Assembly (NCBI RefSeq): GCF_000427885.1
Contig: NZ_ATYW01000011.1
Coordinates: 127,001 to 191,000, forward strand
Length of the DNA: 64,000 nt
Direction of reading: 5' to 3'
From: Glycomyces tenuis DSM 44171
GTDB lineage: Bacteria; Actinomycetota; Actinomycetes; Mycobacteriales; Micromonosporaceae
Shown piece by piece: positions 60,268 through 64,000 of the stretch; position 1 is the stretch's first letter, and each line of letters opens with the position of its first letter. Both the position numbers and the translations under genes were made by a program. The notes below the pieces were generated by a model. The model was given only the letters and a program-made list of their open reading frames with translations, was not told the DNA's origin and did not search any database.

Positions 60268-61326
60268 TTAGGGTCGGGTCCTACTCAATACCTGAGCAGC
60301 TCCACGTTGTGAACCGCCCAGGTGCAGTCTGTTCGCCAACAGACCTTCGGTCTCAAACCTTGCAGCCTCAAGCGTTTTCAACACTTGCGAATCTTTGGGA
60401 TTTCCTACCCATTCCACTCGCTCTAGAAGTAGTTCGTCGAAAGCAAAATCAATTAGTCTCTCTACAGCACTAGAATAGATATGCCCTTGATTGTCATCAA
60501 GCTCACCATACAATTTGATTTCCGCTATTGCATTATCTCGTTGATCAATCCACAATCCCAACGTCACGTCAATAATCTCACCATTCAAGTACAGGCAATA
60601 GTTCACCGCTGTGCCATGATCGAATTCTCGCTGCGCCTTAGATCTTCTGATGCTAGGTACTGTTCCAAGATTATTCGGGTCCGCGAGTGGCCTAAGTGTC
60701 AAACCTGAAATCCCTGCGGAAACCTCCTGCGGTTTCCTGGTGAAGAAACTGGCTTGCCTCCTGATACGCTCGAAATTGGGTGGGAGGTCGTTATCCTCAC
60801 GAAGTTCACTGGGGAAAAGAGAACCTCGCCACTGGTCCCGCCGAACACCTCGCTGGTTCGCCCCCTTCCTAGCGACTCCTTCGATCTCGAAACCGACTTT
60901 CAAAGCGACCAGTCGTGAGTAATGGTTACCGACAACGGCTTCCCATGTCAGGCGTTCGACACCTAGTTTCTCAAACGCGAACCTCGCTGCCTCACGGCAA
61001 GCCGTGGTCGCAATGCCATGGCCTCGAGCCTGCGCCGCGACGAAGTACATGACGGATGCTTCTCCTGGAACCATCATTGTGACACCGATACCTCCCAGCA
61101 GGAGGTCAGTGCGAGGGTCCGCAATAGCCCATCGAGGATTCCCCGCTTCCCACGCATCATGAGTTCTTTGGATATAGCCAGCCCGCTGCTCATCGCCCCA
61201 GGCCGTCGGAAGCATCAGGAATCGAACCACCTCGGAATCCTGGTAGATCTTCGACAACTCGTCGAGATCCTTGTCCATCCAAGGCCTGAGGCGAACTGTG
61301 TCGACATCGATCGATGAGGGGTCCAA
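60268..61326 (-). CDS. Two-domain GNAT acetyltransferase of peptide cluster
   Basis: 352 residues with two RimJ/RimL-type GNAT domains. The first has AQARGHGIATTACREAARFAFEKLGVERLTWEAVVGNHYSRLVALKVGF; the second GHIYSSAVERLIDFAFDELLLERVEWV and NPKDSQVLKTLEAARFETEGLL, with a shortened acetyl-CoA loop. TTG start at 61326 with AAGGATGG upstream. Low G+C like its neighbours. RimL-type enzymes acetylate N-terminal amines of proteins or peptides and aminoacylated antibiotics, so it may modify the small peptides or give self-protection. Confidence 0.88.
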   Translation of the reverse strand: MDPSSIDVDTVRLRPWMDKDLDELSKIYQDSEVVRFLMLPTAWGDEQRAGYIQRTHDAWEAGNPRWAIADPRTDLLLGGIGVTMMVPGEASVMYFVAAQARGHGIATTACREAARFAFEKLGVERLTWEAVVGNHYSRLVALKVGFEIEGVARKGANQRGVRRDQWRGSLFPSELREDNDLPPNFERIRRQASFFTRKPQEVSAGISGLTLRPLADPNNLGTVPSIRRSKAQREFDHGTAVNYCLYLNGEIIDVTLGLWIDQRDNAIAEIKLYGELDDNQGHIYSSAVERLIDFAFDELLLERVEWVGNPKDSQVLKTLEAARFETEGLLANRLHLGGSQRGAAQVLSRTRP

Positions 61327-61933
61327 GGTTCCATCCTTATGATCCGGGGGTCACCGACTATTTCAGAGGTCCTGCACGATCAACGTTCGAGGCGTGAACA
61401 AAAGTCTACAATGACTGGAAAATTCCTGTTCATGGCCACCTGGCCTACAACCGCACATAGAGTAGCATAGATCACCTTGCTGTATATGTGATTTATACCA
61501 CTATAGTGATTGCTCCGCTCTCTTCTGCACAGCAAAGCATGTGCCTGAGACATTCCAGCAAGGAAGGCCTCGCTTACACAGCGAAGCCCCTGCATCCGCA
61601 TATCAGCAGGCTGCAAAGACCATGGTCGGTCGTCCAAGTCGACTCCCGCTGGCGTGGTGCCCAGCCTCGGCGATGCGGCGAAGCATCAAAAGACTCTCCG
61701 ACGGCCGACGATCGAAGGGCTCAACCTGGCCGGACTCATTCGTCACAACAATACCGAGGAGCCCGATGCCGAGCCGATGCTTGTCGACATCGAAGGTCGA
61801 ACTATCTGTTGGCGGTCTCGGAACCCTCGCCGCAAGCAGGCTGCTCGTTGTCATAGCGCTGACTTGCAACGGCAGCTGCCGTGCCACAGGGAGCCTCCGA
61901 TAGAGGCCTGATATCAGTGCGCACCGCGATCAT
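61327..61933. other. Upstream region of peptide cluster, no firm gene
   Basis: 607 bases of mixed, lower G+C. Likely contains the minus-strand promoter of the GNAT/peptide operon, including an AT-rich part 61450-61510 with the palindrome CACTATAGTG (61499-61508). A minus-strand frame at 61603-61887 (DKHRLGIGLLGIVVTNESG, then ESLLMLRRIAEAG) looks protein-like but has no supported start; other frames here look random. Confidence 0.45.
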
Positions 61934-64000
61934 CTACAGAAATCCAAGTCGGTAGTCAGCAAATAGAAGCACCGAGGCGACAGGCTGAGTAAACAGTCGT
62001 CGACCACCATGTCCCAGAGATAACGCCCCGAAGCAGACGAAAGGGTGCCAGGGTCGGTGCTCCCCCACCGCGGCGAGGGCCTCGGCGGGGGTTGCGCCTG
62101 CGGCACAGCGGCGGTGATAGTCGATCATCATCTCGGCGGCAAGGTCGTCGGGGACGCGGCCGAGGCTGGAGACGACGGTGGAGGTCCCGGCGTGCAGGAG
62201 CGCCGCGGTGAACCCGAGCGTCTCGTTGCCGACAGCGACCGTGGATCGGCCGAGGTCGCACGAGGAGAGCACGACATGGCCGGGGGGTTGGTCGAGCCCG
62301 AGGAGTTCGTAGGCGTTGAGAGGCCCTTGGCCGAAGTCGAGGCGGGAGAACAGCACGTTGTCGGGCTCGTGGTGCCCATGCGCGGCAAGGTGAGCGACCG
62401 AGGCGCCGTCGAGGGCCTTGAGAACCAGTTCGGGATCGGAGTCCTCGGCGTGCATGAGGTGTGCTCCAGGGTAGAGGTCGGCGATCGCATCGATCTCTGT
62501 CCGAGCGGTAAGCAGCGCTGGTCCGGCGGCGACGAGCGCGGCACCGGTCGCGCGGGGGCGGTTGGCGGCTCGGAACCAGGCCTCCGCGGAAGGGGCGACC
62601 GTGACTGGACGTCCGCGTAGCGGAGGAAGCAGAGGCCAAGGTACCCAAGCGATCTTACTGTGGGGAACGATGACGACCTGCCGGTCGCCGACGAACTCAG
62701 CGATGGGGTCCCAGATTTCCTCGGCGAGTGTGGCGGCATTGCGCCGCATAGATGTTTCGATACTGGCCTGGAGCCGAGGGGGGAGCCGGTAGGGTGTTCC
62801 GAGCGCATCGAGGTCGGCCCCGAGCCGGCGCCCTATCTCAGCGGCGCGGTCGAGCCTCATGAGCTGGGTGTGTCGGAGCGTGCCGTTGCCGACGAGCACA
62901 GCACGCAGGTATCCACCGACCTCGAACAGGTTGACCACCAAGGTGCTCCGACGCTCGGCAAGGTCATGAATCGCTTCAGGGGCGATACGCTCAGCTTGCC
63001 GCCGGGGCCCCGGAGTAGATCGGTCGTGGGCACGGATCTCGTCTTCGAGTTCCCGGATGCGAGCGAGGACCGCAGTCGTGTCCTTGTTCTCCACTTGGAG
63101 GTCCCAGAGCCGCTGACGCGCTTGTCGGAGACGCCCGAGCACTTCCCGCACCTCAGGATCGGAGCTGGACTTGACCGGTGGCACGCGGAGCGCCTGGGCA
63201 CGGCACCGCTCAGCCCAAGCGAGCATCTCGGCCGGATCACCACCAGTGGTGACATTGGACAGGCCTTTGCTGGCGAGTTGGAAACCGAGCGCAGACACTC
63301 CTGACTGGAACTCGACGGACCCGAACTCCATCCGATAGTCGTCGAGCAGGTTGAGCCCGCTGCTCAGCTCCGGCATCGGGTCCCTGCCACAAGCAAGCGC
63401 GAGTTCGGCTTTCGCAAGATGACGTGCCAAGCTCTCGGCAAGCGCCTCGTAACCGGACCTCCCCCATTCCTCATTAAGGAGCTCCTCGACACCGTCCAGG
63501 TCACCGGCCCTGATGCGTGCCCTCGCCTCCAGGATCTTCGCTTGGTTCAGTCTCAACGTCCACCCACGGCTTTCCAGCGCTTTGCACAGCCTGGATACCT
63601 TGTCTGCGAAGTCAAGGCCTTCGTTATGCGAGTCGAACTGCCCTTGAAGCACCAGAAGCTGAGCCAGAAATGCCATAGGCTCATTGCCCTGTCGGTACAG
63701 CGAGTTCATGGCCTGCTTTGCCCACTCACTGGCTACTTCAAATTGGTGATATTCGAAACCGGCCACGGCGCGCCAGAACTCAAGAACCGCCGCAGTACGC
63801 TCATCGCCTGACAATCGCAGTCCTGCAATGGCTTCACCCCAATGCTCGGCGGCTTGCCGATACATTCCCACATACAGCAATGCATCCGCATAAGAGCCGA
63901 GGACGAACGCCTCGAGTTCAGGCGCGTGTTGTCGATACTGGGCGCGGACCTCATCGAAAGCACGAAGTGCCCTGGTCACATCGCCAAGGTCAAGCCACAA
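61934..64000 (-). CDS. TPR-CHAT caspase-like protein, N-terminus outside window
   Basis: 688 residues are visible; the beginning lies beyond 64000. The first ~260 residues are helical repeats of TPR type (for example AFVLGSYADALLYVGMYRQAAEHWGEAI), then a linker with coiled-coil character (RQARQRLWDLQVENKDTTAVLARIRELEDEI), and a CHAT domain: VVIVPHSKIAWVPWPLLPPL, catalytic His near visible residue 541 in AHLAAHGHH and Cys near 581 in LSSCDLGRS, then LLHAGTSTVVSSL and a C-terminal FVCFGALSLG. Both catalytic residues are present. CHAT proteases act in defence or regulated proteolysis. G+C returns toward core values. Confidence 0.9.
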   Translation of the reverse strand: MWLDLGDVTRALRAFDEVRAQYRQHAPELEAFVLGSYADALLYVGMYRQAAEHWGEAIAGLRLSGDERTAAVLEFWRAVAGFEYHQFEVASEWAKQAMNSLYRQGNEPMAFLAQLLVLQGQFDSHNEGLDFADKVSRLCKALESRGWTLRLNQAKILEARARIRAGDLDGVEELLNEEWGRSGYEALAESLARHLAKAELALACGRDPMPELSSGLNLLDDYRMEFGSVEFQSGVSALGFQLASKGLSNVTTGGDPAEMLAWAERCRAQALRVPPVKSSSDPEVREVLGRLRQARQRLWDLQVENKDTTAVLARIRELEDEIRAHDRSTPGPRRQAERIAPEAIHDLAERRSTLVVNLFEVGGYLRAVLVGNGTLRHTQLMRLDRAAEIGRRLGADLDALGTPYRLPPRLQASIETSMRRNAATLAEEIWDPIAEFVGDRQVVIVPHSKIAWVPWPLLPPLRGRPVTVAPSAEAWFRAANRPRATGAALVAAGPALLTARTEIDAIADLYPGAHLMHAEDSDPELVLKALDGASVAHLAAHGHHEPDNVLFSRLDFGQGPLNAYELLGLDQPPGHVVLSSCDLGRSTVAVGNETLGFTAALLHAGTSTVVSSLGRVPDDLAAEMMIDYHRRCAAGATPAEALAAVGEHRPWHPFVCFGALSLGHGGRRLFTQPVASVLLFADYRLGFL

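Noticed and set aside
61380-61637. 85-codon minus-strand frame upstream of the GNAT gene
   Set aside because: No ribosome-binding site or recognisable sequence, overlaps the probable promoter region.

Overview
The window is high-G+C actinobacterial chromosome: WhiB2, MtrAB-LpqB, NucS, DUF3107, DUF3152 and DUF3499 proteins, many GTG starts and 1-4 base gene overlaps. The mixture of genes would fit a Glycomyces or Stackebrandtia type actinomycete, but that is only an impression. No rRNA, tRNA or CRISPR array was seen.

Layout. 1-4072 holds the end of narG and narHJI (respiratory nitrate reductase). 4080-6663 holds a MarR regulator with a divergent Old Yellow Enzyme gene, then a siderophore-interacting flavoprotein. 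6670-18774 is a carbohydrate-use locus: ABC importer (two permeases and a lipoprotein), a LacI regulator, two secreted alginate-lyase-like proteins and a GH36 enzyme. An almost identical 12-base palindromic element recurs in front of three of its transcription units. 18799-22207 is a heterodimeric ABC transporter behind an iron box. 22401-26790 holds VOC, HIT, nucS, a small membrane protein and a second GH36 alpha-galactosidase.

26903-49963 is a compact version of a conserved actinobacterial block: manC, whiB2, a metallopeptidase-family protein, DUF3499, phosphomannomutase, Trm112-like, SIS protein, manA, then ahcY, moeZ, DUF3152, TetR, DUF3107, lpqB-mtrB-mtrA and ndh. GDP-mannose supply for cell-envelope mannosylation and the envelope-sensing MtrAB system are thus close together. 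A minus-strand promoter, structured RNA and intrinsic terminator lie upstream of ahcY. 49978-54292 is a MoxR/DUF58/DUF4129 operon.

54550-64000 is accessory DNA: unrecognised small genes, an SDR enzyme, two joined transposase relics, and then a stretch of clearly lower G+C (about 58430-61930). This stretch holds the most interesting object in the window: a tandem array of four tiny minus-strand genes, each with its own Shine-Dalgarno sequence, encoding 24-27 residue peptides with a common FRPKPHDEDGYP-type core. A two-domain GNAT acetyltransferase gene precedes them, and a strong terminator and an MFS exporter gene follow. They look like precursor or signalling peptides with modification or immunity and export functions. 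A TPR-CHAT protease-like gene, cut by the window end, lies next to them.
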